From Streptomyces sp. RFCAC02 (GTDB lineage: Bacteria; Actinomycetota; Actinomycetes; Streptomycetales; Streptomycetaceae): a DNA stretch of 64,000 bases. Position 1 is the first letter of the stretch. Each line of letters starts with the position of its first letter. Made by a program: the position numbers and the translations under genes. The stretch is taken from the NCBI RefSeq assembly GCF_004193175.1, contig NZ_SAUH01000001.1, forward strand, positions 4,249,501 through 4,313,500. The letters are read 5' to 3'. Of the stretch, positions 25,422 to 36,084 are shown one piece after another. The notes beneath the pieces were generated by a model. The model saw only the letters and a program-made list of their open reading frames with translations. It was not told the origin of the DNA and did no database searches.

Positions 25422-27038
25422 ATGGCGAGCGATGGATCATGGACCGACCGGATCGACGCGGCGGTCAATGACGTATTCGAACCCGTGCGCGACCTTTTGA
25501 CCGCCGTCGTCTTCTGCGAGATCGAGGTGGCGGGCAGCCCGTTCCCGCTCATCGTGGGCTGGCTCGTCCTCGCCGGACTGGTCTTCACCGTCGGTTTCGG
25601 ATTCATCCAGGTACGCCGGTTCGGCACCGCGGTGAAGCTGGCGTCCGGCCGTTACGAACAGCCCGGCGCCCCCGGCGAGGTCACCCACTTCCAGGCGCTC
25701 ACCTCCGCGCTCTCCGGCACCGCGGGCCTCGGGAACATCGCGGGCGTCGCCATCGCCGTCTCGGTCGGCGGCCCCGGCGCGACCCTGTGGATGATCGTCT
25801 GCGGCCTGCTCGGGATGGCCACCAAGTTCGTCGAGTGCACCCTCGGCGTGCGCTACCGCGAGATCGACGCGCGCGGCCGGGTGTCCGGCGGGCCGATGCA
25901 CTACCTGCCGAAGGGACTCGCCGAACGCGGGCTGCCGCGCCTCGGCCGCGTCCTGGCCTGGCCGGCCGCCGCCATGCTCCTCTTCTTCGCCTTCTTCGGC
26001 GGCAACCTCTTCCAGGTCAACCAGTCCCTCGAACAGCTCGCCACCGCCACCGGGGACCACACCGCGTTCTTCACGGAGTCGGCCGGCGCGCTGCTGTTCG
26101 GGGTGGTGGTGGCCGTCCTCGCCGCGCTCGTCCTGCTGGGCGGCATGCGGGCCATCGGCCGGGTCACGAGCCGCCTCGTGCCCGCCATGACGGTGCTGTA
26201 CGTCGCCGCGTGCCTCGCCGTCCTCGTCGCGAACGCCACCCGGGTGCCCGACGCCCTGGCCACGATCGTCCAGGAGGCGTTCCGGCCCGAGGGTGTCGCC
26301 GGCGGGTTCGCCGGCGCGCTGATCGCGGGCTTCCAGCGGGCCGCGTTCTCGAACGAGGCGGGCGTCGGCTCCGCGCCGATCGTGCACTCGGCGGTCAAGA
26401 CCCGGCGGCCCGCGACGGAGGGCCTCGTCGCGCTGCTGGAACCGTTCGCCGACACGGTCGTGCTGTGCACCATGACCGCGCTCACGATCGTCGTCGCCGG
26501 CGCGCCGAGCTACACCGCGGCCAGGGAGGCGGCGGCCGGCGGCGAGGGCGGGGACACGACGGCCGGCATCTCGCTCACCTCGGACGCCTTCGCGACGGCC
26601 CTGCCGTGGTTCCCGGCGGTCCTGACGGTCGCGGTGTTCCTCTTCGCCTTCTCCACGATCATCACGTGGGGCTACTACGGCCTCAAGGCGTGGACCTACC
26701 TCTTCGGCGGCACGCGGGCCAGCCAGGCGCTCTACAAGGCGCTGTTCTGCGGCATGGTCGTCGCGGGCGCGCTGCTGTCCCTCGGCACGCTGGTCGACCT
26801 GGCGGACGTCTTCCTGTTCCTCGCCGCCGTGTTCAACATCACGGGGCTCTACCTGCTCGCACCGGTCGTGCGGGACGAACTGCGGGCCGTACGCGGCTTT
26901 CTCGCGCGCCGTGACGCCGGACTGCCGGACGACGTGTCCCCGGACGCGGGGCCGGCCGGCGACACCGGCGATGGACCGCTCCCGCCGCGCGACGACGACC
27001 CCGGGCCGCCCGCGGGTCCGCTGCCCGTCGCCCGCTGA
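25422..27038 (+). CDS. Alanine/glycine:cation symporter (AGCS family)
   Basis: 538 residues, about ten membrane helices. Family signatures: TSALSGTAGLGNIAGVAIA (about 90-108), GGPMHYLPKGL (about 152), AFFGGNLFQVNQS, and FQRAAFSNEAGVGSAPIVHS (about 304-323). Imports alanine or glycine with Na+ or H+. The last 50 residues are a Pro/Asp-rich cytoplasmic tail. Start ATG 25422, 36 bases after the DUF2017 gene. Confidence 0.92.
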   Translation: MASDGSWTDRIDAAVNDVFEPVRDLLTAVVFCEIEVAGSPFPLIVGWLVLAGLVFTVGFGFIQVRRFGTAVKLASGRYEQPGAPGEVTHFQALTSALSGTAGLGNIAGVAIAVSVGGPGATLWMIVCGLLGMATKFVECTLGVRYREIDARGRVSGGPMHYLPKGLAERGLPRLGRVLAWPAAAMLLFFAFFGGNLFQVNQSLEQLATATGDHTAFFTESAGALLFGVVVAVLAALVLLGGMRAIGRVTSRLVPAMTVLYVAACLAVLVANATRVPDALATIVQEAFRPEGVAGGFAGALIAGFQRAAFSNEAGVGSAPIVHSAVKTRRPATEGLVALLEPFADTVVLCTMTALTIVVAGAPSYTAAREAAAGGEGGDTTAGISLTSDAFATALPWFPAVLTVAVFLFAFSTIITWGYYGLKAWTYLFGGTRASQALYKALFCGMVVAGALLSLGTLVDLADVFLFLAAVFNITGLYLLAPVVRDELRAVRGFLARRDAGLPDDVSPDAGPAGDTGDGPLPPRDDDPGPPAGPLPVAR

Positions 27039-27081
27039 GACCCGCCGCCGGCCGTCCCGGCAGGCGAACTACGCTGACCGC

Positions 27082-27498
27082 ATGCTGACCATCTCCCAGG
27101 ACCTGGTGGACCGGATCGTCGCCCACGCCCGCGCCGACCACCCCGACGAGGCGTGCGGCGTGATCGCGGGACCGGCCGGCAGCGACCGGCCCGAGCGCTT
27201 CATCCCGATGCTGAACGCGGCGCGCTCGCCCACGTTCTACGAGTTCGACTCGGGTGACCTGCTGCGCCTCTACCGGGAGCTGGACGACCGCGACGAGGAG
27301 CCGGTCGTCATCTACCACTCCCACACCGCGACCGAGGCGTACCCCTCGCGCACGGACATCTCCTACGCGAACGAGCCCGGCGCCCACTACGTCCTGGTCT
27401 CGACCGCCGAGTGCGGCAACGACGAGGGCCCCGTCTCGTTCCGGTCGTTCCGCATCGTGGACGGCGAGGTCTCGGAGGAGGAGGTGCGGGTCGTCTGA
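27082..27498 (+). CDS. mec: Mec-type JAMM metallopeptidase (M67)
   Basis: 138 residues with the complete JAMM zinc site: Glu in HPDEACGVIAG (about 22), HSH (about 79-81) and S-x2-D in HSHTATEAYPSRTD. In M. tuberculosis the homologue Mec cleaves cysteine from the CysO-cysteine adduct made by CysM. Here mec lies 285 bases upstream of cysO-cysM, the same order as in mycobacteria but with a leader peptide in between. ATG 27082. Confidence 0.92.
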   Translation: MLTISQDLVDRIVAHARADHPDEACGVIAGPAGSDRPERFIPMLNAARSPTFYEFDSGDLLRLYRELDDRDEEPVVIYHSHTATEAYPSRTDISYANEPGAHYVLVSTAECGNDEGPVSFRSFRIVDGEVSEEEVRVV

Positions 27499-27595
27499 CG
27501 GCCCGCGCCGGGCGGGAGCGGTTCCGGTTGCCCGCGAGCCGAGACCGCTCCGTCCATATGATGAGCCGATCGCCGGGGGGCGGAGCGGGAATCGA

Positions 27596-27601
27596 TACGA
27601 T
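27596..27601 (+). promoter_or_regulatory. -10 box for a probable leaderless transcript
   Basis: TACGAT ends six bases before the ATG at 27608, the usual distance for a transcript that begins at the start codon. No ribosome-binding site lies in reach (the nearest GGAG is over 20 bases away) and no -35 is clear. Confidence 0.45.
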
Positions 27602-27607
27602 GCCGCC

Positions 27608-29012
<1,405 letters not shown>

Positions 29013-29061
29013 CCGGGCGCTGATCACCGCGGGCGCACGCCCGCACACGTATCGTCACCGT

Positions 29062-30258
29062 GTGACCGTACGCAGCTACCCCCTCGCCCAGCCGGCCGCC
29101 GAGCAGTCCATCTGGACCAGGATCACCGCCCGGGACTCCGTCGCCCGGCGCCTCGACTGGTGGCTGCTCGGCTCGGCCGGCGTGCTGGCCGTCCTCGGCA
29201 CCCTCCTGGTCTACTCCGCCACCCGGGGCCGCACCGACCTCAACAACGGCGACCCCGAGTACTTCCTCCTGCGGCACATCCTGAATCTCGCCATCGGCGG
29301 GGGCCTCGCCGCGGTGATGGTCTGGCTCGGCCACATCCGCCTGCGGAACGCCGTGCCCGTGCTGTACGTCCTCTCGCTCGTCATGGCGCTCGCCGTCCTC
29401 ACCCCGCTCGGCTCCTCCATCAACGGCTCGCGAAGCTGGATCCAGCTCCCCGGCGGCTTCGCCTTCCAGCCGTCCGAGCTGGTCAAGGTCGGGGTCATCC
29501 TCGCCGTCGCCACGCTGCTCGCCGCCCCCCTGGAGAGCGACCAGCGGCCACGCCCCGACACGCGTGCGGTCCTCCAGGCCCTCGGTCTTGTCGCCCTGCC
29601 GGCCGTGATCATCATGCTGATGCCGGACGTCGGGCAGACGATGGTGCTGGCCGCGATCACCCTGGGTGCGCTGCTCGCGTCGGGCACCGGGCGCGGCTGG
29701 ATCGTCGGGCTGATCGCGCTCGGCGTCGGCGGGGCGCTGGCCGTGTGGCAGCTCGGGCTCCTGGACACCTACCAGATCAACCGGTTCGCGGCCTTCGCGA
29801 ACCCGTCCCTCGACCCGGCCGGCGTCGGCTACAACACCAACCAGGCGCGCATCGCCATCGGTTCGGGCGGGCTGACGGGACAGGGGCTGTTCCACGGCAG
29901 TCAGACGACCGGTCAGTTCGTGCCCGAGCAGCACACCGACTTCATCTTCACCGTGGTGGGGGAGGAGTTGGGCTTCGTCGGGGCGGCCGGGGTCATCGTG
30001 CTCATCGGCGTCGTGCTGTGGCGGGGCTGCCGCATCGCGATGAACGCGCCGGACATGTACGGGACGATCGTCGCCGCGTCCATCGTGGCGTGGCTCGCGT
30101 TCCAGTCGTTCCAGAACATGGGGATGGCCCTCGGCATCATGCCGGTGACCGGGCTGCCGCTGCCGTTCCTCTCCTACGGGGGGTCGTCGATGTTCGCGCT
30201 GTGGATCGCGGTGGGGCTGCTGCTGGCGATCCGGATCAGGTCGCGCAGCCGCATGTGA
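29062..30258 (+). CDS. FtsW/RodA/SpoVE-family peptidoglycan glycosyltransferase (RodA-like)
   Basis: 398 residues, about ten membrane helices. SEDS-family marks: QPSELVKVGVILAVATL (about 134-150), the long outer loop with VGYNTNQARIAIGSGGLTGQ and EQHTDFIFTVVGEELGFVG (about 290-308), and TGLPLPFLSYGGSSM near the end. Polymerises lipid II during wall growth, usually with a cognate class B PBP, absent from this window. GTG 29062. RodA and FtsW cannot be told apart safely by eye; no division genes are near. Confidence 0.9.
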   Translation: MTVRSYPLAQPAAEQSIWTRITARDSVARRLDWWLLGSAGVLAVLGTLLVYSATRGRTDLNNGDPEYFLLRHILNLAIGGGLAAVMVWLGHIRLRNAVPVLYVLSLVMALAVLTPLGSSINGSRSWIQLPGGFAFQPSELVKVGVILAVATLLAAPLESDQRPRPDTRAVLQALGLVALPAVIIMLMPDVGQTMVLAAITLGALLASGTGRGWIVGLIALGVGGALAVWQLGLLDTYQINRFAAFANPSLDPAGVGYNTNQARIAIGSGGLTGQGLFHGSQTTGQFVPEQHTDFIFTVVGEELGFVGAAGVIVLIGVVLWRGCRIAMNAPDMYGTIVAASIVAWLAFQSFQNMGMALGIMPVTGLPLPFLSYGGSSMFALWIAVGLLLAIRIRSRSRM

Positions 30259-30396
30259 TCACCCGTCGCCGCCCCGGCCACGGTCCCTGCCCCGGCCGCG
30301 CCGCCGTCCGCCGAGCCGCCCGGCGCCGTCCACCACGGCCGCGACGAAGGCGAGGAGGGCCACCGCGGCGAGTGCCAACCACCACATTCCGTCCAC
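30259..30396 (-). CDS. Small single-span membrane protein (tentative)
   Basis: A 45-residue frame starting at GTG 30396: MDGMWWLALAAVALLAFVAA as a membrane segment, then a short, very basic Arg/Gly tail. The hydrophobic-plus-basic layout is typical of small streptomycete membrane proteins. It lies directly at the 3' end of the rodA-like gene on the opposite strand, its stop one base beyond rodA's. Real coding status is uncertain. Confidence 0.45.
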   Translation of the reverse strand: MDGMWWLALAAVALLAFVAAVVDGAGRLGGRRRGRGRDRGRGGDG

Positions 30397-30512
30397 ACGT
30401 GCGACGGTACCCCGCGCTGGTGATTCCGCCCACACCGAGGCACGCGCGAGGCACGGCACGGTCCAATGCGACTTAGAGTCGTTCGAACCCCACTACGGAG
30501 GTTCCCCTTTCC

Positions 30513-31267
30513 ATGAAGCTCACCGTCGTCGGCTGCTCGGGTTCATTCCCGTCCGCGGACTCGGCCTGCTCCAGCTATCTCGTCGAGGCCGAGGGCTTCC
30601 GGCTGCTCCTCGACCTGGGGCACGGCGCCCTCGGGGAACTGCAGAAGTACTGCGGGCTGTACGACATCGACGCGATCGCGCTCAGCCACCTCCACCCGGA
30701 CCACTGCATCGACATGTGCGCGTACTTCGTCGCGCGCTTCTACCGCCACGAGGGCGGCCGCTGCCCGCAGGTCCCGGTGTACGGGCCGGCCGGCACGGAG
30801 CAGCGGCTGACGACGGCCTACGGTGACACACCGTCGGACTCCTCGATGAGCGAGGTCTTCTCCTTCCGGACGCTGACGGCGGGCCGGCCGTTCACCGCCG
30901 GGCCGTTCACCGTCACACCGGGCCGGGTCACCCACCCGGTCGAGACGTACGGCTTCCGCGTCGAGCACGGCGGGCGCGTCCTGTGCTACTCGGGGACACC
31001 GGCCGCTGCGCGGGGCTCACCGAGCTGGCGCGCGGCGCCGACCTTTTCCTGTGCGAGGCGTCGTTCACGGCCGGCAAGGAGGACCTGCCGGAGGTCCACA
31101 TCAACGGGCGGGAGGCCGGCGAGTGCGCCGCCGCCGCGGACGCCGGGCGGCTCGTCCTCACGCACATCCCGCCGTGGACCGACGCGCAGGTGAATCTCAC
31201 CGACGCCAAGTCCGTCTTCGACGGGCCGGTGGAGCTGGCCAGGCCCGGGGCGGTCTACGAGGTCTGA
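30513..31267 (+). pseudogene. Metallo-beta-lactamase-fold hydrolase, frameshifted
   Basis: A ribonuclease Z-like MBL-fold hydrolase. The zinc motif HLHPDH lies near residue 61. The frame is intact from ATG 30513 (behind GGAGG) to GGRVLCYSG near residue 160; the conserved continuation DTGRCAGLTELARGADLFLC reads in the -1 frame from about 30996 to the stop at 31267. Restoring one G in the GGGG at 30992-30995 joins the two into about 251 residues. The substrate is unknown. Likely cotranscribed with rph, which follows 18 bases later. Confidence 0.85.
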
Positions 31268-31285
31268 GGCCACTAGGCTCGGGCC

Positions 31286-32014
31286 ATGTCTCGAATCGAC
31301 GGCCGCTCGGCCGACCAGCTCCGTCCCGTCCGCATCGAGCGGGGCTGGAGCAAGCACGCCGAGGGCTCCGTCCTCATCTCGTTCGGAGACACGCGGGTGC
31401 TGTGCACGGCCAGCGTGACGGAGGGCGTCCCGCGCTGGCGCCGGGGCAGCGGTGAGGGCTGGGTCACCGGGGAGTACGCGATGCTGCCCCGCGCCACGAA
31501 CACCCGCGGCGACCGTGAGTCGGTGCGCGGCAAGATCGGTGGCAGGACGCACGAGATCTCCCGGCTGATCGGCCGTTCCCTGCGGGCCGTCGTGGACTTC
31601 AAGGCGCTCGGCGAGAACACGGTCGTCCTCGACTGCGACGTCCTGCAGGCCGACGGCGGCACCCGTACCGCCGCCATCACGGGCGCGTATGTCGCGCTGG
31701 CCGACGCCGTGGCGTGGGCGCGGGAGCGGAAGCTGGTGAAGGGGCGGGCCGAGCCGCTGACCGGCGCGGTGTCCGCGGTCAGCGTCGGCATCGTGGACGG
31801 TGTGCCGCTCCTCGACCTCGCCTACGCGGAGGACGTGCGCGCCGAGACCGACATGAACGTGGTGCGCACCGGGGACGGCCGGTTCATCGAGGTGCAGGGC
31901 ACCGCCGAGGGCGCCCCGTTCGAGCGGGCGGAGCTGGACGCGCTGCTCGATCTGGCGTCCGCCGGGTGCGCGGAGCTGGACGCCGCGCAGCGTGCGGCCC
32001 TCTCCGACGGGTAA
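31286..32014 (+). CDS. rph: Ribonuclease PH
   Basis: 242 residues. A phosphate-dependent 3' exoribonuclease that trims tRNA precursors. Landmarks: [20 protein letters not shown] (about 12-31), [13 protein letters not shown], and the phosphate-binding [15 protein letters not shown] (about 126). Length is as usual. ATG 31286. In many streptomycetes rph is directly followed by rdgB; here a lipoprotein and a sugar cassette lie between them. Confidence 0.95.
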   Translation: MSRIDGRSADQLRPVRIERGWSKHAEGSVLISFGDTRVLCTASVTEGVPRWRRGSGEGWVTGEYAMLPRATNTRGDRESVRGKIGGRTHEISRLIGRSLRAVVDFKALGENTVVLDCDVLQADGGTRTAAITGAYVALADAVAWARERKLVKGRAEPLTGAVSAVSVGIVDGVPLLDLAYAEDVRAETDMNVVRTGDGRFIEVQGTAEGAPFERAELDALLDLASAGCAELDAAQRAALSDG

Positions 32015-32023
32015 AGAACAGGT

Positions 32024-32398
32024 ATGGAGAACCTGCGACGGGCGGCGGCCGGGTTGGCGGCCGTCACCGTGGTGACCGCCGCCGGCCTGCTCACCGCGTG
32101 CGATGTGGAACGAGTGGTGGACTGCGCCCGGCTGGCGGTCAGTATCACCGGCAGCGTGGACGACATCCAGCAGGCGGTGAACGACAACGACCCCGACGCG
32201 CTCGATGCCGCGGCGACTGAACTCGACGGCAGCATCGAGGAGTTGCACGGCATCGACGACGAGGACGTGCAGGCGCTCGGCGACTCGCTGGCCGAGGCGG
32301 CCGAGACGGTCAGGGTCGACGCGCAGGAGGGTGTCGAGGTCGATCTCGGGCCGCTGAGCGATGTGGCGGGGCAGCTCACCGACGTCTGCTCCGGCTGA
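32024..32398 (+). CDS. Small lipoprotein
   Basis: 124 residues: a 25-residue export signal with lipobox LLTAC (Cys about 26), then an acidic, helical mature domain (AVSITGSVDDIQQAVND, ELDGSIEELHGIDDED) ending in a Cys. Probably surface-anchored; the function is unknown. It starts 9 bases after rph, so likely in the same transcript. Confidence 0.75.
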   Translation: MENLRRAAAGLAAVTVVTAAGLLTACDVERVVDCARLAVSITGSVDDIQQAVNDNDPDALDAAATELDGSIEELHGIDDEDVQALGDSLAEAAETVRVDAQEGVEVDLGPLSDVAGQLTDVCSG

Positions 32399-32839
32399 CC
32401 GGCGGGTGCCGCGGCGGCGGCATCCGCGCGTCCGGTATACCGAACATCCATCAGAATCTCGAACACAAGTATTGACCCTCGCCGAGATGCGTCCTTAACG
32501 TGGCGCGCACCGATCGACCACCCGGTCGACCGGGCGTGAGACGGGCGAGGGAGCCGGCCATGACGGGACGCGTGCCACCGCGGGGAGTCACCCGCCGGGC
32601 GCGCGGCCATGGAGCCGCCGGCCGGCCGCACGCCCCCACCGCTCCCGCGTGCGCCCGCCATGCCCTCCGCGGGCTGCCAGGCCTTCCCCCGCCGGCTCCG
32701 GCCGCCGCCGCCGCGCAGCCGGTCCGACCGGTCACCGGGCTCCGCACGCACCCGGGCCTTCCCGCCCCGTCCGTCCGCCGGCACTGCACGGAGCCGCCGG
32801 CCCGGTGACGGCCGCGCGGCGAGGAAGCGAGGGACAAGG
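32399..32839 (+). promoter_or_regulatory. Regulatory region of the sugar cassette
   Basis: 441 bases without a supportable gene. TTGACC (32472-32477), 17-base spacer and TTAACG (32495-32500) form a plausible promoter; the inverted repeat TCGACC-ACCC-GGTCGA (32514-32529) then lies at the likely start of transcription, where a repressor would act. This leaves a leader of over 300 bases before the binding protein gene. The composition of this stretch is locally less GC-rich than its surroundings. Confidence 0.45.
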
Positions 32840-34195
32840 ATGACCCCACGACCCCATGGCCCGGTCCTCTCCCGGCGCGGCCTGCTGCGGATGGGCGGCG
32901 GCCTCGGCGCGGCGGCACTGCTTGGCGGCTCGCTCAGCGGCTGCGGCCGCGCCGCCGACGCCGAGCCCGTGACCTCGGGCCGGGTCGACCTGGCCTTCTG
33001 GACCCACGACCAGGCGTACGTCGACTTCTTCGCCACGGCGGCGGAGAACGCGGAGGCGGCGGGCAGTGACTTCGGCTGGCACCTCGACGCCACGCGGTCC
33101 AGCGCGCAGGACGTCGTCACCAAGACCATCGCCCAGGCCATCGCCGGCACCGGGACACCGGACGTCGCCGGTTTCGAGATCGGTTCGTTCACCCGCCTCC
33201 TGCGCGGCGACCTCGCGCACGAACTGCTCCAGCCGCTGGACGACGCGGTCGCCGACGTGCGGGACGATCTCCTGACGATGCGGACGGCGCCGTTCACGAA
33301 GGACGGCAGGCTCTACGCCCTCGACTCGGACGCGCCCCTGGTCGTGTACTACTACCGGGAACCCGAGTTCGACCGGGTGGGGCTCCCCACGGACCTGGGG
33401 AGCTGGGACGAACTCGCCGACGCCGCCGCCGGCGTCTTCCGGCGGCACGACGTGTGCATGGCCGCGGTCTGCACCGGCAGCGACCTGGGACAGGTCATGG
33501 CGGCGTTCGACATGCTGCTGATGCAGTGCGGCGGCGGGCTGTTCGACGAGGAGGGCAACCTCACGATCGACACCGCGGAAGGGGAGCGCGCCCTGACCTT
33601 CCTGGCCGAGGGCGTCCAGGAGGGCTACATCACCACCGTCTCCGACTTCTACGGTGCGAGCGTGCAGGCCGCGCTGTCCACCGGCCGGCTGATCGGCCAG
33701 TTCATGGCGACCTGGTACAAGGTCTACGGCATCATGCCGAACGTCCCCGAGCAGGCCGGGCAGTGGCGCATCCGGCCGCTGCCGGTCTTCACGGACGGCG
33801 GGGCGCGCACCTCGTTCACCGGCGGCACGGGGTTCGGCGCCCTGCGGGGCAAGGAGAACACCCTCGCCGGCGTCGAACTCGTCACCCGCGCCTATCTCAC
33901 CCCCGACGAGGAGAAACGCCGCTACGTCGACCTCGGCTACCTGCCGACCCGCCGGTCCGTCTTCGACGATCCGGCACTCGCCGGGATCGAGGACGACTTC
34001 TGCGGCGGACAGCGGATGTTCGAGGTGTACCGCGACGTGGTGGACGAGGCGCCGGTCTTCTTCCTCAGCCCCGACCGGCCGATCCTCGACACCGTGCTGA
34101 GCGGCTACCTGCTCCGCGCCTACAACGGGGACCTCTCACCGCGCGAGGCACTCCGGCGCGCCACCGAGGACTTCCACGGCCAGACCCGTCAGTAA
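32840..34195 (+). CDS. Sugar ABC transporter substrate-binding lipoprotein (Tat-type signal)
   Basis: 451 residues, family 1 sugar-binding protein. The N-terminus has SRRGLLRMGGG followed by a hydrophobic stretch and lipobox LSGC, a twin-arginine lipoprotein signal. The mature protein has the type-1 order: VDLAFWTHDQ, GTGTPDVAGFEIGSFTRL, and the late LGYLPTRRSVFDD. Delivers a sugar or oligosaccharide to the two permeases that follow; with GH42 downstream, a beta-galactoside or galacto-oligosaccharide is likely. ATG 32840. Confidence 0.9.
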   Translation: MTPRPHGPVLSRRGLLRMGGGLGAAALLGGSLSGCGRAADAEPVTSGRVDLAFWTHDQAYVDFFATAAENAEAAGSDFGWHLDATRSSAQDVVTKTIAQAIAGTGTPDVAGFEIGSFTRLLRGDLAHELLQPLDDAVADVRDDLLTMRTAPFTKDGRLYALDSDAPLVVYYYREPEFDRVGLPTDLGSWDELADAAAGVFRRHDVCMAAVCTGSDLGQVMAAFDMLLMQCGGGLFDEEGNLTIDTAEGERALTFLAEGVQEGYITTVSDFYGASVQAALSTGRLIGQFMATWYKVYGIMPNVPEQAGQWRIRPLPVFTDGGARTSFTGGTGFGALRGKENTLAGVELVTRAYLTPDEEKRRYVDLGYLPTRRSVFDDPALAGIEDDFCGGQRMFEVYRDVVDEAPVFFLSPDRPILDTVLSGYLLRAYNGDLSPREALRRATEDFHGQTRQ

Positions 34196-34207
34196 GGAAT
34201 GCCGACC

Positions 34208-35107
34208 ATGACCTCACTCGCCGCGCGCCCCGCCGGGAAGAGGCGCCGGGCATACGCGCCGTACGCGTTCATCGCGCCGTTCTACGTGCTGTACGCCCTG
34301 TTCATGATCGTCCCGATCCTGGCCGCCGTCTATCTCTCCCTGACGGAGTGGGTGGGCCTCGGCACGCCGGAATTCGTCGGACTGCGGAACTTCACCGACC
34401 TGGCCCGCGACACGAGCTTCCACAAGGCGCTGGCCAACTCGCTGATCTTCGTGGCCGTCAGCGTCTTCCTCATCGTGCCGGCCGCCCTGCTCATCGCGCA
34501 GGCGCTGAACACGCGGGGCCTGCGGGCACGCGACCTGTTCCGCGTCACCTTCTTCGTCCCGATGGTGCTGTCGCCCATCGTCATCGCCCTGGTCTACAGC
34601 CTGCTGCTGGACAAGCAGTACGGGCTCGTCAACGCCGTGCTGCGCGCCCTCTTCGGCGCGGGGAACACCGACTGGCTCGGCGACCCGACGCTCGCGAAGG
34701 TGTCGGTCGGCTTCGTCCTGATGTGGCGCTGGGTCGGCTACCTCACCATCTTCTTCCTCGCGGCGCTCCAGGCTGTCCCGAAGGAACGCTACGAGGCCGC
34801 CGAACTCGACGGCGCAGGCATGCTGCGCACCTTCACCGCCGTCACGCTGCCCGGCATCCGCCCGGTCACCGCGTTCGTCGTCGTCACCTCCTTCATCGGG
34901 GCGGCACAGCTCTTCGACGAGCCGTACCTGATCACGGGCGGCGGGCCGGGCGAGGAGACCCTGACGGTCGCCATGTTCGTGTACCGGGCGGCGTTCGAGC
35001 GGCAGCAGTTCGGCTACGCGGCCGCCGCCGGCCTCGTGCTGTTCGTCGCCGTCTTCGGCATCAGCCAGATCCTGAACCGGGTGCTCTCCATCGGGAGGAT
35101 TTCATGA
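34208..35107 (+). CDS. Sugar ABC transporter permease (MalF-type)
   Basis: 299 residues, six membrane helices and the EAA loop ALQAVPKERYEAAELDGAGM (about 191-210) that contacts the ATPase. ATG 34208 is preferred: AAGGA overlapping the previous stop is nine bases away, whereas ATG 34199 would be too close. The operon has no ATP-binding subunit; like many streptomycete sugar importers it probably uses a shared MsiK-type ATPase encoded elsewhere. Confidence 0.9.
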   Translation: MTSLAARPAGKRRRAYAPYAFIAPFYVLYALFMIVPILAAVYLSLTEWVGLGTPEFVGLRNFTDLARDTSFHKALANSLIFVAVSVFLIVPAALLIAQALNTRGLRARDLFRVTFFVPMVLSPIVIALVYSLLLDKQYGLVNAVLRALFGAGNTDWLGDPTLAKVSVGFVLMWRWVGYLTIFFLAALQAVPKERYEAAELDGAGMLRTFTAVTLPGIRPVTAFVVVTSFIGAAQLFDEPYLITGGGPGEETLTVAMFVYRAAFERQQFGYAAAAGLVLFVAVFGISQILNRVLSIGRIS

Positions 35108-36009
35108 GTGCCGCGTCTCCCCCCGCCCCCGGGACCGCCGCCACCGCGCGGGGGAGCGGCCCCCGCCCGAACGCGCCGCGCCGCCGCTCCTCGCGCACCG
35201 GACGCGCCCTCCTGTATGTCACCCTGACCGTGCTGCTGCTGGTCTTCATCGCGCCGATGGTGTGGGCGCTCAGCGGCTCCTTCAAGGAACGCGGCGACAT
35301 CTTCGAGTACCCGCCGAAACTGATACCCGATCCGGTCACGGGCGGGAACTACAGCCGGCTGCTGGACGGCGAGCCGTTCTGGAACTGGTTCGCGATCAGC
35401 GTCGCCACCGCGCTGATCGCGACGGCCATCGCCGTCTTCGTGTGCGCCCTGGCGGGCTTCGCCTTCGCCAAGTACCGGTTCGCGGGGAAGCGGTTCCTGT
35501 TCTCCGTGATGTTCAGCTCGCTGTCGGTGCCGTTCGCGGTGATCCTGGTGCCGCTGTTCATCCTCGTCGTGAAGTCGGGCCTCTCGAACCCGTGGTTCGC
35601 CCTGATCGTGCCCTGGGTCGCGCCCGCCTTCGGCATCTTCATGATGCAGCAGTACATCGTCCAGTCGATACCGGACGAGATCCTGGAGGCCGCGAGGATC
35701 GACGGCGCCGGCGAGTTCGGCATCTTCCTGCGGGTCGTGCTGCCCCTGCTGCGGCCCTCCCTCGGCGCGCTCGCCGTGTGGCAGTTCCTCCAGAGCTACA
35801 ACAGCTTCCTGTGGCCCCTCGTCCTCATCTCCGACACGGAGCGCTACACCCTCCCGCTCGGTCTGAACATCCTCTTCCGCGCCGAGTCCCGCCAGTTCGA
35901 CCAGGTGCTGCCGGGCGCGGTCCTCGCGTCGGTGCCGACCGTCCTCGTCTTCCTCCTGCTGCGCAAGCAGCTCCTCGAAGGGCTGTCCACCGGTGCCGTG
36001 AAGGGCTGA
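35104..36009 (+). CDS. Sugar ABC transporter permease (MalG-type)
   Basis: 301 residues. A 35-residue basic, proline-rich N-terminus precedes six helices; EAA loop SIPDEILEAARIDGAGEFGI (about 195-214), and the common final stretch ending LLEGLSTGAVKG. Its ATG overlaps the preceding stop (ATGA at 35104-35107). Partner of the MalF-type permease in the same importer. Confidence 0.91.
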   Translation: MSAASPPAPGTAATARGSGPRPNAPRRRSSRTGRALLYVTLTVLLLVFIAPMVWALSGSFKERGDIFEYPPKLIPDPVTGGNYSRLLDGEPFWNWFAISVATALIATAIAVFVCALAGFAFAKYRFAGKRFLFSVMFSSLSVPFAVILVPLFILVVKSGLSNPWFALIVPWVAPAFGIFMMQQYIVQSIPDEILEAARIDGAGEFGIFLRVVLPLLRPSLGALAVWQFLQSYNSFLWPLVLISDTERYTLPLGLNILFRAESRQFDQVLPGAVLASVPTVLVFLLLRKQLLEGLSTGAVKG

Positions 36010-36084
36010 CCCCGGCGCCCGGACACCTCCCGACCCCGACCGATCGAGCACACTCCCGCACGAGCACCACGGAAAGAGCACCGC

